A DNA stretch of 64,000 bases from Mesobacillus boroniphilus (GCF_018424685.1 NZ_QTKX01000001.1:372001-436000), one strand, 5' to 3'; positions 9,300 through 18,156 are shown, counted from the stretch's first letter. A program made the numbers and translations. Notes: generated by a model not told the origin, from the letters alone.

Positions 9300-10604
9300 T
9301 TGATTATGACTAATTTGCTTTTAGTAGCTTTATTAATCGCATTAACGGGTTTTTTCGTAGCGACAGAGTTTGCCATCGTAAAGGTGAGGAGTTCGAGAAT
9401 TGACCAGCTTATCGCTGAAGGAAAGAAAGGAGCACATTCCGCGAAGCACGTGGTCACACATCTCGATGAATATCTCTCGGCCTGCCAGCTTGGCATTACA
9501 ATAACAGCTCTCGGCCTGGGCTGGCTCGGGGAACCGACGGTTGAAGAGATGCTCCACCCTGTTTTTGAGAGCTTTCATCTTAATACGTCATTATCCAGTA
9601 TATTATCGTTCGGAATCGCCTTTGCTTCGATCACTTTTTTGCATGTGGTAGTTGGGGAGTTGGCTCCAAAAACAGTCGCAATCCAAAAAGCAGAAGCAAT
9701 CACCCTTGCTTTTTCAAAGCCAATCATCTGGTTTTATAAGATTATGTACCCTTTCATTTGGGTGTTGAACGGTTCAGCCAGGCTTCTTGTCGGCTTGTTT
9801 GGTTTAAAGTCTGCATCTGAACATGAGATTGCCCATTCCGAAGAAGAACTTCGCATTCTTTTATCAGAGAGCTTTGAAAGCGGTGAGATCAATCAAAATG
9901 AACTAAACTATGTGAATAATATATTTGAGTTTGATGAGCGAATTGCCAAAGAAATTATGGTGCCACGAACCGAGACTGTCACCTTCGATATTTCAGATGA
10001 TATTGAAACGATTATTGATGTGATCCAAAAAGAGAAATATACACGGTATCCAGTGATTGATGGCGAGAAGGACAATATAGTAGGGATGATCAATATCAAG
10101 GAAATACTCACTGCTAAACTGACACAGAAGGATCTTCAAAAAGAGTCGATCTTGTCTTCATTTATTAAGCCTGTCATCAGAGTCATCGAAACGATTCCAA
10201 TCCATGATTTGCTCGTCAAAATGCAGAAAGAGCGCATCCATATGGCTATCTTGATTGATGAATATGGTGGAACATCCGGACTTGTGACTGTAGAGGACAT
10301 TCTTGAAGAAATCGTCGGAGACATCCGTGATGAGTTTGATGTGGACGAAATCGCCGAAATCAGGAAAGTAAATGAAAACCACTATCTGTTCAGCTCGAGA
10401 GTATTAATAGATGAAGTAAATGACCTGTTAGGCATCCATATATCTGAAGAAGACGTAGATACTATAGGTGGATGGTTCATGACAAAGAACATTGATGCCA
10501 AGATTGGTGATGAAATTGAAGAAGAAGGCTATGTTTTTAAGATTATCGAAATCGACGAATACCATATTGCCTATTTAGAGGTTATAAAAATAGACGAAGA
10601 CTGA
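9300..10604 (+). CDS. CNNM/CorC-type (DUF21 plus CBS) membrane transporter
   Basis: A 434-residue protein of the hemolysin-C/CNNM family (B. subtilis MpfA/YhdP, YqhB relatives), linked to Mg2+ efflux. The DUF21 membrane domain covers about residues 1-190 with the family sequence [16 protein letters not shown] and the motif [24 protein letters not shown] pair covers about 205-335 and a CorC_HlyC domain about 350-430. The start is uncertain: TTG at 9300 has only a weak TAGGG, while ATG at 9306 is too far from any site. The strong AGGAGG at 9264 is not usable by either. A terminator follows. Confidence 0.9.
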   Translation: MIMTNLLLVALLIALTGFFVATEFAIVKVRSSRIDQLIAEGKKGAHSAKHVVTHLDEYLSACQLGITITALGLGWLGEPTVEEMLHPVFESFHLNTSLSSILSFGIAFASITFLHVVVGELAPKTVAIQKAEAITLAFSKPIIWFYKIMYPFIWVLNGSARLLVGLFGLKSASEHEIAHSEEELRILLSESFESGEINQNELNYVNNIFEFDERIAKEIMVPRTETVTFDISDDIETIIDVIQKEKYTRYPVIDGEKDNIVGMINIKEILTAKLTQKDLQKESILSSFIKPVIRVIETIPIHDLLVKMQKERIHMAILIDEYGGTSGLVTVEDILEEIVGDIRDEFDVDEIAEIRKVNENHYLFSSRVLIDEVNDLLGIHISEEDVDTIGGWFMTKNIDAKIGDEIEEEGYVFKIIEIDEYHIAYLEVIKIDED

Positions 10605-10633
10605 AAGCCGGACTAATTCCGGCTTTTTCTTTT
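10602..10633 (+). terminator. Rho-independent terminator
   Basis: The stem AAAGCCGGA/TCCGGCTTT is followed by TTC and TTTT, directly after the transporter gene. Confidence 0.9.
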
Positions 10634-10673
10634 GTAACATAAAAGTGTGGCTTATTTTGGCAAGTTCTAAATA

Positions 10674-10700
10674 GTTTGAGTGTGTGTCCATGCCGGGTAA
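10674..10700 (+). promoter_or_regulatory. Candidate sigma-B promoter
   Basis: GTTTGA (10674-10679), a 15-bp spacer and GGGTAA (10695-10700) match the sigma-B consensus (GTTTAA / GGGTAT) closely. The downstream gene belongs to a general stress family, which supports the call. Confidence 0.7.
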
Positions 10701-10755
10701 GAATACACTACCGGGGTAACCGGATGAACCATACAATGGAATGGAGGGATTTTTA

Positions 10756-11361
10756 ATGGCTAAAAAAGTAGTTGGCGTTTATGATAATCAAACAGAACTA
10801 ATTGAAGCAATTGAAGAACATAAAAACCAGGGATATGCTGTTCAGGATTTCTCAATCATTGGTGATACGAACGATGTTACTACTGCACTTGAAAGCAGAA
10901 CGGGTGTAACGACTGAAAATTTAGGAACGGATAATGATGTTCATAAGGAAGGCGGATTCTGGCAAAGCCTGATGACAGCTTTTGACGCAGACAGAAATCT
11001 GGGGGGCAATGAGCCGTCAATTTCCGATCGTCTGGTTGGTGTTGGCTTATCAGATGACGCGGCAAGTGAATATGAAGAGGATGTTCGAAATGGACGCATC
11101 ATTCTTTTAGCTGAAAAGACTGTATCTGGATTTGATGCAGAAGGAACAGGCTATGTTACCGATACATCCGTAACAGGAACTTATGATGATACTGATGAGC
11201 AGACATTGAGGTTGAGAGAAGAGGGGCTTGATGCATCCAAGGAAAGGGTACAGGCAGGTGATGTAGAAGTCCACGATTCACTTAAGAATTCATCTGACCA
11301 AGACCGTGACGGTTTCAAAAATCCGTCTGGTGCATATCGTGACGGTTATAAGGATAGATAA
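10756..11361 (+). CDS. General stress protein, YflT/GSP17M family
   Basis: A 201-residue soluble protein. The N-terminal domain (about 1-105) matches YflT-type general stress proteins (VVGVYDNQTELIEAIEEH). The rest is acidic, polar and probably flexible, ending in DGF/DGY repeats. The frame starts earlier at 10741, but the ribosome site GGAGGG lies inside that extension, so ATG 10756 is the start. A sigma-B-like promoter 56-82 bases upstream fits the stress role. The molecular function of the family is not known. Confidence 0.88.
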   Translation: MAKKVVGVYDNQTELIEAIEEHKNQGYAVQDFSIIGDTNDVTTALESRTGVTTENLGTDNDVHKEGGFWQSLMTAFDADRNLGGNEPSISDRLVGVGLSDDAASEYEEDVRNGRIILLAEKTVSGFDAEGTGYVTDTSVTGTYDDTDEQTLRLREEGLDASKERVQAGDVEVHDSLKNSSDQDRDGFKNPSGAYRDGYKDR

Positions 11362-11378
11362 AAATATCCTTGAAAATA

Positions 11379-11408
11379 AGAAAAGACGCCCATAAGGCGT
11401 CTTTTCTG
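11379..11408 (+). terminator. Rho-independent terminator
   Basis: The stem AGAAAAGACGCC/GGCGTCTTTTCT follows the stress gene. Confidence 0.88.
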
Positions 11409-11612
11409 CGTATTGAGGCGACTGACTGCACGCCACATCGTACATTTCCATAAAGGAGTGTCAGTCGACTTACACAATTCAGCTCATCGCTTGATTAATA
11501 TAACACTTTGAAGAAGTATTAGCAAGAGAAATTTGCTGGAGGATTCTTCATGTTTCATGTTCTGCTTTTGCCGGGTAAAACAGTGGAAACAGTTATGGAA
11601 GGGACACACAAC

Positions 11613-12314
11613 ATGAAGAAAAATACAGCACTTGCTATTTTTATTTTAATTATAATCTCCATACTAGCTGCTTTCAGTTTATTTGACAAAGAGAAAGAGG
11701 ATAAGCTGGTTGTAGCATTGGGTGACTCGCTTACATACGGGTATGGTGATGAAAACGGTTCCGGTTATATTGATACGCTTAAAACAAGATTGAACAAACA
11801 AAATAGTGAGGACTACAATTTTGCCAATGAAGCTATATATGGCCTTGAATCATCCGGAATCCTTACTCAGTTATCTAATATCATGGTGAGTAGTAAGCTC
11901 AATGATGCTGATTATTTTATTCTTTTCATTGGTACGAATGATTTGATCAATAGTAACGGAGGAAATTTAAAGAACCTGCAGCATGGTAAAATAGAAAGAG
12001 GACAAGAAGTTTATTTACAAAACCTGAGAGCAATCATTGATACTTTAAGGGAAAGAAACAATGAAGCGCCAATCCTGCTGCTGGGGATGTATAACCCCTA
12101 TCCATACAGCGAAAGAATTGAATTTTTAATCCATGAATGGAACAATGAAATCATAAATACTATAAAAGAGGAAAAACAAATAGTTTTTATTCCAACTAAT
12201 GACCTGTTTAAAGGCAAAGGCAAACAGGAGTATTTCAGCGACTCGCTTCATTTGAATGATAAAGGGTACAACCTAATCGCTGACCGCATTTTAGAAAAAT
12301 ATAAGTTCAACTAA
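11613..12314 (+). CDS. SGNH/GDSL-type esterase, membrane-anchored or secreted
   Basis: A protein of 233 residues. An N-terminal hydrophobic segment (about 4-22) is followed by an SGNH hydrolase domain. The motifs are ALGDSLTYGYG (catalytic Ser), FIGTNDLI (block III Asn) and DSLHLNDKG (Asp and His). Such enzymes deacylate lipids or polysaccharides. Two starts compete. ATG 11550 has a strong GGAGG at 7 bases and would add 21 residues before the signal. ATG 11613 has GAAGGGA at 8 bases and gives a normal signal-anchor, so I prefer it. A terminator follows. Confidence 0.85.
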   Translation: MKKNTALAIFILIIISILAAFSLFDKEKEDKLVVALGDSLTYGYGDENGSGYIDTLKTRLNKQNSEDYNFANEAIYGLESSGILTQLSNIMVSSKLNDADYFILFIGTNDLINSNGGNLKNLQHGKIERGQEVYLQNLRAIIDTLRERNNEAPILLLGMYNPYPYSERIEFLIHEWNNEIINTIKEEKQIVFIPTNDLFKGKGKQEYFSDSLHLNDKGYNLIADRILEKYKFN

Positions 12315-12319
12315 GGAAA

Positions 12320-12356
12320 TACACCTGGCGAAGATCATGTGCCAGGTTTTTTGGGG
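12320..12356 (+). terminator. Rho-independent terminator
   Basis: The stem ACCTGGC/GCCAGGT is followed by TTTTTTGG. Confidence 0.85.
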
Positions 12357-12428
12357 TTTTCATGAAACCAAGTATGTAGTGAATTCGTTATATATTAGAC
12401 TAATAGAATAGCTGAAAGGAATTTTAAT

Positions 12429-12995
12429 GTGAAAAATAAGCTTTTTGGGAACGCGTTCATCACTTTTTTGCTGATTTTGGTTGCGCTCCTGCTTTATTAT
12501 CAATTCCTTACCAAGCCTGAAATTAATGAAAATGTTCCTTTGCCGCAGGACCTTCATCCAGTTGTCAAGAAGAATAAGGATGTGCTGATTCAGAGGGCAG
12601 CAGAGAGAGGGATCAGGGTCTTGGTGACTGATGGGTTCCGGAGTTTTGAAGAACAGAATCAGTTATATGAAAAGGGAAGGTCAAAAGAGGGTCAAATAGT
12701 CACACACGCTAAAGGCGGGGAGTCTTACCATAATTTTGGTCTGGCAATCGATTTCGCTTTATTGAATAAACAAGGAGAAGCCCTATGGGACACTACTTAT
12801 GACGGGAATGGCAATGGTAAATCAGATTGGATGGAGATAGTAAGCATTGCTAAGGAGCTTGGATTTACTTGGGGAGGTGACTGGAACCACTTTAAGGATT
12901 ATCCACACCTGGAAATGCGGTTTGGCCTGACAATCAATGACTTGAAACGTGGAAAGCGTCCACCGGAAGAAGCGCTGACAGCATCACAAAATTAG
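12429..12995 (+). CDS. cwlK: M15 family peptidase, CwlK-like (L-Ala-D-Glu endopeptidase type)
   Basis: A 188-residue exported wall peptidase. A membrane segment (about 8-26) anchors a VanY/CwlK domain. The zinc site residues are visible in SYHNFGLAIDF (His and Asp) and PHLEM (His); the fold motif VTDGFRSFEEQNQLYEKG precedes them. B. subtilis CwlK cleaves L-Ala-D-Glu in peptidoglycan stem peptides; a D,D-carboxypeptidase activity is the alternative. The GTG start has GAAAGGA 8 bases upstream. The bidirectional terminator after it is shared with the convergent NADH dehydrogenase gene. Confidence 0.87.
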   Translation: MKNKLFGNAFITFLLILVALLLYYQFLTKPEINENVPLPQDLHPVVKKNKDVLIQRAAERGIRVLVTDGFRSFEEQNQLYEKGRSKEGQIVTHAKGGESYHNFGLAIDFALLNKQGEALWDTTYDGNGNGKSDWMEIVSIAKELGFTWGGDWNHFKDYPHLEMRFGLTINDLKRGKRPPEEALTASQN

Positions 12996-13034
12996 AAAAA
13001 GCATCGGGGCATTTGGGGCTCCGATGCTTTTTAG
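12994..13034. terminator. Bidirectional terminator
   Basis: The stem AAAAAGCATCGG/CCGATGCTTTTT lies between convergent genes. Confidence 0.88.
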
Positions 13035-13079
13035 GGTTGTAATGATATGTCGAAAAGCAACAAGCAAGGAGAAAAGTAA

Positions 13080-14309
13080 TTATTTTTGTTTGGAAATAGC
13101 CAACTCTGAATGTGGCTTGCCAACCTTAAGGAATTGCTTGATGACCAGTCCAGGTCCGCCGAGAACGAAAAGGTAACGAGCTTCGATTACCTGCTTCATT
13201 AAGGCAGCGAATAAACCGTTGATTTTCAAACCGAAGACTTTTCCCACGGCTGCTTTGTTACCGATGGAAGCAACTGTACCTTTGTGGTGGTATTCGAATG
13301 TTTTCAGCTGTTCACCTCTCAAGCTGGCAACTATATTTGGTCCACAAACCTCTGCCTGTTGAATGGCGACCTGTGCAGTCGGAGGGAGTGGGGTTCCTTC
13401 ATCTTTCATGAACAACGCCGCGTCCCCGATGCAAAAGACATTTTCCATTCCTTTTACCCTCAAAAACTTATCAATCAAGATGCGGCCCTTCGAAATTGGC
13501 AAATCCATTTTTTCAAGGAGGGTATTCCCACGGACACCGCCAGACCATATCAATGTCCTTAACTGAAGTTCTTCGCCGTTGTCCAATATGATGGAAGTTG
13601 GAGAACATTCAAGTATCTTCGTTGAGGTCATCAGCTCAACGCCATTCTTTTTTAAATAGCTTTCTGTAAAGTGTATGGCCTCCTTGTCAAATCCTGGGAG
13701 AACAGTTGCTGAGGCTTCTATATTGATAATTCTTGTCGCCGATACAGGTATATCATATTGGAGGCAAAGCTTTGGCATCGCTTCTATAAGTTCGCCAATC
13801 ATTTCAATTCCAGTAAAGCCGGCACCGGCTACAGCAAATGTCAATCTTGAAGGGTCAAGATCCTCCTTATAGGCAGCGAACTGCCTGAGTATATGATTGT
13901 ATATTGCCTTCGTGCTCCTGAAACTTTTAATTTTAAAAGCATTTTCTTCAACTCCAGGAATGCCGAACGTACTCACATCAAAACCAAGACCAATCATCAG
14001 GTAGTCATAATCAATAATTTCACCAGACTCAAGGAAAACTTTCTTTGCAGTATTGTCTACGCCTTGTACAGTTCCTTTTTTGAATTGTATTTTATCTGTC
14101 TTAAGAAGTTCAGGTATATGTAGGGTGATTTTTTCATCTGAGGCAGTACCCGCACCAGTCTTATGAAGTTGAGTAGATATATAGTGATAATCATGTTTAT
14201 TGATCAAAGTAACTTCAGCTTCGCCGTTACGTAAAGTTTTTTCAAGCTGACGGCTAGTTATGAGCCCGCCATATCCCGCACCTAAAATAATTATTTTTGG
14301 AGTTTGCAT
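13080..14309 (-). CDS. Type II NADH dehydrogenase-like FAD oxidoreductase (YutJ/YumB/Ndh family)
   Basis: A 409-residue single-subunit, non-pumping NADH:quinone oxidoreductase-type protein. The N-terminal FAD dinucleotide fold is IIILGAGYGGLITSRQL. A second nucleotide fold near 160-175 (FAVAGAGFTGIEMIGEL) binds NAD(P)H. A third motif (FCIGDAA) closes the FAD site. The C-terminal region is amphipathic, as in membrane-associated NDH-2 enzymes. The longer frame upstream lacks a ribosome site; ATG 14309 has AAGAAGG. A perfect Rex operator overlaps the promoter, which argues that this enzyme is tied to the NADH/NAD+ ratio. It could also be a related quinone or ferredoxin reductase. Confidence 0.88.
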   Translation of the reverse strand: MQTPKIIILGAGYGGLITSRQLEKTLRNGEAEVTLINKHDYHYISTQLHKTGAGTASDEKITLHIPELLKTDKIQFKKGTVQGVDNTAKKVFLESGEIIDYDYLMIGLGFDVSTFGIPGVEENAFKIKSFRSTKAIYNHILRQFAAYKEDLDPSRLTFAVAGAGFTGIEMIGELIEAMPKLCLQYDIPVSATRIINIEASATVLPGFDKEAIHFTESYLKKNGVELMTSTKILECSPTSIILDNGEELQLRTLIWSGGVRGNTLLEKMDLPISKGRILIDKFLRVKGMENVFCIGDAALFMKDEGTPLPPTAQVAIQQAEVCGPNIVASLRGEQLKTFEYHHKGTVASIGNKAAVGKVFGLKINGLFAALMKQVIEARYLFVLGGPGLVIKQFLKVGKPHSELAISKQK

Positions 14310-14379
14310 TGTTATTCCTTCTTTCTGACTGTTTATTGTGCAATCATTCACATACTTGTGTAAAAAAATAAATAATTCC

Positions 14380-14419
14380 ATTGTAGATTTTATGAAACTT
14401 ATTGTGAAATATTTCACAA
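14380..14419 (-). promoter_or_regulatory. Promoter with perfect Rex operator
   Basis: TTGTGAAATATTTCACAA (14402-14419) is a perfect 18-bp palindrome identical to the Rex consensus TTGTGAAnnnnTTCACAA. On the minus strand, TTTCAC (14409-14404), 18 bp and TACAAT (14385-14380) can serve as a promoter, so Rex would cover the -35 box. It lies about 93 bases before the NADH dehydrogenase start. Confidence 0.8.
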
Positions 14420-14523
14420 ATATTATCTACCAATAGATTACGATATTAATATATTTATATCAATACGTATTTTCGATTTAAATTCAACAAATGTTTGACA
14501 AAACATTAAATTAAATTCCGATA

Positions 14524-14552
14524 GAGAGGAGATGGAATAGTTCCATCTCCTG
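14524..14552. other. Stem-loop after the YdaG-like gene
   Basis: The inverted repeat AGGAGATGGAA/TTCCATCTCCT has a 3-base loop. Neither strand has a proper T run after it, so it may be an mRNA 3' end or a weak terminator for the minus-strand gene. Confidence 0.5.
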
Positions 14553-14559
14553 CTAGTAC

Positions 14560-14979
14560 TTATAGGTTCAATGTTTCTGGCTCGCCGTTATCATTCATCA
14601 ACCGAATCGTTTCGGGATTTATTTCAAGAATAATGTAATCAGGATCATTAGAACTCTTGATCCATTTCTCCATCTTGTTGTTCCAGAATTTATCCTTAAG
14701 GGACTGATCTTCCCGAATTGAAGCTTTTCCCTGTACCTCAATATAGGCATCACCCATTCCCTCTCCTTCATATCCGAGCAGGATATGGACATAAGGATTC
14801 CTTTTAATTTCATCCGCCTTATACGTTTCCTTGCTTGTGGGTGTGTAAAATGTCAAATCCTCACTGAAAAAGGTCATGTATCGAGAGTGCGGCTTATTCC
14901 CCACTACTGTCGCCAGCGTGCCAACCTTTGATTCACCGAGAACCTGAGTGATTTTTTCTTTTAAGTTTTGATTATCCAT
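14560..14979 (-). CDS. ydaG: Pyridoxamine 5'-phosphate oxidase-fold protein, general stress protein 26 (YdaG) type
   Basis: A 139-residue split-barrel flavin-binding-fold protein, close in pattern to B. subtilis YdaG (general stress protein 26). The sequence KVGTLATVVGNKPHSRYMTF is the typical first strand region, and VQGKASI and ILEINPETIRL are later strands. Family members bind FMN or a similar cofactor; the substrate is unknown. AAAGGAGG precedes the ATG. In B. subtilis ydaG is sigma-B controlled; I could not find a convincing sigma-B site here. Confidence 0.85.
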   Translation of the reverse strand: MDNQNLKEKITQVLGESKVGTLATVVGNKPHSRYMTFFSEDLTFYTPTSKETYKADEIKRNPYVHILLGYEGEGMGDAYIEVQGKASIREDQSLKDKFWNNKMEKWIKSSNDPDYIILEINPETIRLMNDNGEPETLNL

Positions 14980-15040
14980 ATAGATTCCTCCTTTTTTTGT
15001 ACTTGTTTTTAATATTCTCTTTCTAAGACTTCATAAACCA

Positions 15041-15064
15041 AAAAAGCCCTGGGATTCCCAGGGC
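15041..15064 (-). terminator. Rho-independent terminator (minus strand)
   Basis: On the minus strand, GCCCTGGG/CCCAGGGC is followed by TTTTTT, after the two small genes. Confidence 0.88.
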
Positions 15065-15069
15065 AGTTG

Positions 15070-15309
15070 TTATAACTCGTTGTCGATATCTACATTGTAC
15101 TTCTTTTCGCTTGAAGATGAATCCTTTGAGTGATGGCCATCCTTTTCTTCATGTTTTTCCTGGTTAAGGTCCTCCATCGGAATCGGATCCACAGTCAATT
15201 CACTTTTAAATTTGTCATGGAGACTTTTCGTCCTCGTTTCATATTGCTCAGGATTGTCCATGTTTTGAGTATTATCAACTGGAATGTTTTTTTTATTTTC
15301 TTTTCCCAT
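15070..15309 (-). CDS. Small hydrophilic protein of unknown function
   Basis: A 79-residue, highly charged, low-complexity protein (rich in Lys, Glu, Asp, Ser and His) with no hydrophobic segment; probably disordered. The start at 15309 has GTGAGG upstream; a longer frame to 15348 has no ribosome site. It is the second gene of a pair with the 42-residue protein at 15357-15485, 47 bases apart, with a shared terminator. No family is recognised. Confidence 0.7.
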   Translation of the reverse strand: MGKENKKNIPVDNTQNMDNPEQYETRTKSLHDKFKSELTVDPIPMEDLNQEKHEEKDGHHSKDSSSSEKKYNVDIDNEL

Positions 15310-15356
15310 GATCCTCACCCTCTCCGTATTTTTAAAAAGGTATTTCAACTCATGAC

Positions 15357-15485
15357 TTATTTATCAATATTTGACTCTTCCTGAGGTTTTACCGGATCTC
15401 TTTGAGGCTCGATATCCTTGTTGTGTGCCTTTTTTTTCTCCTGTTCAACTGAGCCATCGTTATTATTTTGATTTTTTTCTGGCAT
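15357..15485 (-). CDS. Tiny hydrophilic protein (42 aa)
   Basis: Translating the complementary strand gives a 42-residue protein beginning MPEKNQNNNDGSVEQEKKKA and ending NIDK. AAGGAGG lies 7 bases before the ATG, which supports real translation. It is charged and disorder-like, similar in style to the following 79-residue gene, with which it forms an operon. No homologue is recognised. It may be a sporulation or stress peptide, which is only a guess. Confidence 0.65.
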   Translation of the reverse strand: MPEKNQNNNDGSVEQEKKKAHNKDIEPQRDPVKPQEESNIDK

Positions 15486-15748
15486 GATAAAACCTCCTTA
15501 TCGCTTTGATAATAATAAAAATACCCCTTTATAGATAATTAAAACAATCATACTATGCCCCTATTTGCTTTATAGGCAAAATAAACTCAAAGGACGAAAG
15601 GAGTATATGCAGCCACGCGGAATCCCTGCAGGCTGCCAATGTGCTTGAGCCAATATTATTTCAAAATCCAGTCCAATGTCTTTTCAGCCATTCACCTTCA
15701 TATAGTTAGAATGTATGTTTAACTAACGGAATATGGAGGGGGAGTGTG

Positions 15749-16480
15749 ATGATTATCATCCGGTTTCCAGATGTGGCAAGCGGCCAGACGCTGCAGAATC
15801 TGTCTGGGAAACAGAAGGAAATATATGATCAACTAGACAATAGCCTAACGATGTTCGAGTATGACACAACCTTTCAGCTCCTTTTTGAAATAAAGCTTCG
15901 TGAAAATGTCATTGAAGCAGCATTGAGACTTAAAGATTCAGGAGCTGCCTTTACTTCCTTCAAGTATTCGAAGTTCAATCCTATATATTGGACGAAGGTG
16001 CCAAGTGGTTATCTTTTGAAGCCGAATGTCATTCCATCTGAGGCCATCACCGATATTTATGAAAATGGGCAGGAGTATGCTTTCGAGTGCTCCACGGCAA
16101 TGGTTATCATTTTTTACAAAGCTGTTCTGGATTCAATCAGGTTGTCGGATTTCAACTATTTGTTCAGGGGGCTGCTCGTTTGGAATTGGAATTACGACCC
16201 AGATTTGGCCATCATCACTTTAGAAGGGAGTGAGTTTATCCCCGGCGATGTGGTCTACTTCATGAACCCGGATTTTGATAAGCCAATCTGGCGAGGAGAA
16301 AATGCAGTCGTACTTGGAAATGGATTATATTATGGACATGGCATAGGGATTGGTACAGCTGAGGAAATGATCAATGCACTGAATACGCTTCGAAAAAAAG
16401 GCTCAACTACCTCGGCATTCATGCTTCAGCAGCATAGCAGGCTGAATTTTAAATATTTGTCCCAATTTTCTAAGCGATAA
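15749..16480 (+). CDS. tgl: Protein-glutamine gamma-glutamyltransferase (spore coat transglutaminase)
   Basis: A 243-residue enzyme that forms epsilon-(gamma-glutamyl)lysine crosslinks in the spore coat. The catalytic Cys lies in AFECSTAMVIIFYKA, and the family motifs WRGENAVVLG and YYGHGIGIG follow. Length matches B. subtilis Tgl (245). A GTG at 15746 and an ATG at 15749 both follow GGAGGGGGAG; ATG agrees with the family start. In B. subtilis it is made late in the mother cell under sigma-K; I could not place that promoter firmly. Confidence 0.93.
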   Translation: MIIIRFPDVASGQTLQNLSGKQKEIYDQLDNSLTMFEYDTTFQLLFEIKLRENVIEAALRLKDSGAAFTSFKYSKFNPIYWTKVPSGYLLKPNVIPSEAITDIYENGQEYAFECSTAMVIIFYKAVLDSIRLSDFNYLFRGLLVWNWNYDPDLAIITLEGSEFIPGDVVYFMNPDFDKPIWRGENAVVLGNGLYYGHGIGIGTAEEMINALNTLRKKGSTTSAFMLQQHSRLNFKYLSQFSKR

Positions 16481-16491
16481 AAAAAAATAGT

Positions 16492-16522
16492 AAAAGGCTG
16501 GCTAAATTGCTGGTCTTTTTTT
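16492..16522 (+). terminator. Wobble-rich terminator
   Basis: AAAAGGCTGGC and GCTGGTCTTTT pair throughout when three G-U pairs are allowed, followed by T residues. Confidence 0.6.
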
Positions 16523-16676
16523 CTATTTCTTTTTACTCATTTTTAAAAAAAGTAAATCTTGTATCATTTACGAGGCATAGTTTTAAAAAATGGGGGAATA
16601 TAAAAAGAGACATATTATATACATTTCTAATTCCGGACGTGGAATTTATAGGCATGTTAAAAAGGGAGTTTTGGAA

Positions 16677-18149
16677 ATGAGATTAACCAAGGTGCTTGAA
16701 GCACTCGGCGGCGGTTTGAAAAAATACATGAATGATGCTGATCCTGAATTGACTGGAATCCAGATGGATTCACGTAAAGTGAAGCCAGGAGATTTATTTG
16801 TAGCGATTACTGGCTTCCAGATAGATGGACACATGTTTATTAATGAAGCCATAGACAATGGTGCTTCAGCAGTTATAGGGGAAAATGAACTTGAACTTGC
16901 AATCCCTTATATTCAGGTATTCGACAGCAGGCTGGCACTCGGAAGGGCAGCGAGCGCATTTTATCAACACCCGTCGAGGAAGCATACGGTGATTGGCATT
17001 ACAGGTACAAATGGGAAAACGACCGTTTCATATATACTAAAACACATTCTTGAGCATGCGGGCAGAAGCTGCTCTTTGCTGGGGACTGTGTCTTATATTA
17101 TAAATAATGAGGTGTACAAGCCTTCCAACACCACTCCGGATGCTTTACAAATACAGGAGTTGGTTTCGAAAAGCAATGACGAGTTTGTTGTGCTGGAGGT
17201 GTCATCACATGCCCTGAAGCAATACAGAATTGAAGGGCTTGAGCTGGATTATGGGTTGTTCACGAATTTATCCCATGACCACCTCGATTACCATCCGACC
17301 ATTGATGATTATTTCGAGGCAAAAACATTGATGTATAATTACATGAAAAAAGAGGGTTCGGCAGTTGTCAGCAGGTTGGGCGAATGGGGAGACAAGCTGA
17401 CAAGTATATTAAGAGCTAAAGAAATACCGGTCTATTCAATTGGTTATGATGACTTGCATGATTTGAAAATTGAGGACATTAAATTGAATGGAGAAACCAG
17501 GTTTGACATCAAAATGGGGGGGATCACTTATTCTTTGACTTTCCCATCACCTGGTCTCCACAATGTCTATAACGCTGCAATGGCCTTTTTGACAGCTGTG
17601 AAAATCGGCATCAGTCCTGATTTGATTGCTGAGGCACTAAAAACCTTCCCAGGCGTGCCTGGAAGGTTCGAAATGATCTCCCATCCTGAAGGTGCTACTT
17701 TCATTGTCGATTATGCACATACAAAGGATGCGATTGAATACTGCCTGCAAGCAGCACAAGAGCATGAAGCAGTTAATATAAAGCATATATTCGGCTTCCG
17801 TGGAGAGCGAGACAAGACAAAAAGAGTGCATATGATCAAAGCGTCGGCCTCAATGAGTGATGAATTCACTTTGACCTTTGATGACCTGAACGGAATATCC
17901 GAAGAAGAGATGGCCAATGAATTAAAGGAACTGAATGAACGATATGGCATGAATAAAGGAAAAGTCATTACAGACAGGACCCTGGCAATTAGATATGCAT
18001 GGGAAAACGCCAGGAGCGGGGAGTGGATCCTCATCACTGGAAAAGGACCAGAGGAGTATCAGTCCATGTATGAACTTCCTACATCATCAGATAAAGAAAC
18101 ATTGTTATATTTACAAAAAATGCAGAACAAGGAAAAGGTTATTGGTTGA
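16677..18149 (+). CDS. MurE-like Mur ligase without the DNPR motif
   Basis: A 490-residue Mur-ligase of MurE length and order. The N-terminal UDP-sugar domain has MDSRKVKPGDLFVAITG; the ATP site is GITGTNGKTT (about residues 113-122); the carbamate Lys region is DYFEAKTLMY; the C-terminal domain has RGERDKTKR. MurE that adds diaminopimelate carries DNPR and GKGHE. Here the matching places read FDDLN and GKGPE, so the amino-acid pocket differs. It stands alone, far from a dcw cluster, and is likely a paralogue with another substrate. ATG 16677 with AAGGGAG is preferred to the frame start at 16590. A terminator follows. Confidence 0.85.
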   Translation: MRLTKVLEALGGGLKKYMNDADPELTGIQMDSRKVKPGDLFVAITGFQIDGHMFINEAIDNGASAVIGENELELAIPYIQVFDSRLALGRAASAFYQHPSRKHTVIGITGTNGKTTVSYILKHILEHAGRSCSLLGTVSYIINNEVYKPSNTTPDALQIQELVSKSNDEFVVLEVSSHALKQYRIEGLELDYGLFTNLSHDHLDYHPTIDDYFEAKTLMYNYMKKEGSAVVSRLGEWGDKLTSILRAKEIPVYSIGYDDLHDLKIEDIKLNGETRFDIKMGGITYSLTFPSPGLHNVYNAAMAFLTAVKIGISPDLIAEALKTFPGVPGRFEMISHPEGATFIVDYAHTKDAIEYCLQAAQEHEAVNIKHIFGFRGERDKTKRVHMIKASASMSDEFTLTFDDLNGISEEEMANELKELNERYGMNKGKVITDRTLAIRYAWENARSGEWILITGKGPEEYQSMYELPTSSDKETLLYLQKMQNKEKVIG

Positions 18150-18156
18150 ATGTAAA

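Noticed and set aside
14341..14362. Second Rex site near TTCACATACTTGTGTAA
   Set aside because: The half-sites face outward and do not fit the TTGTGAAnnnnTTCACAA order.
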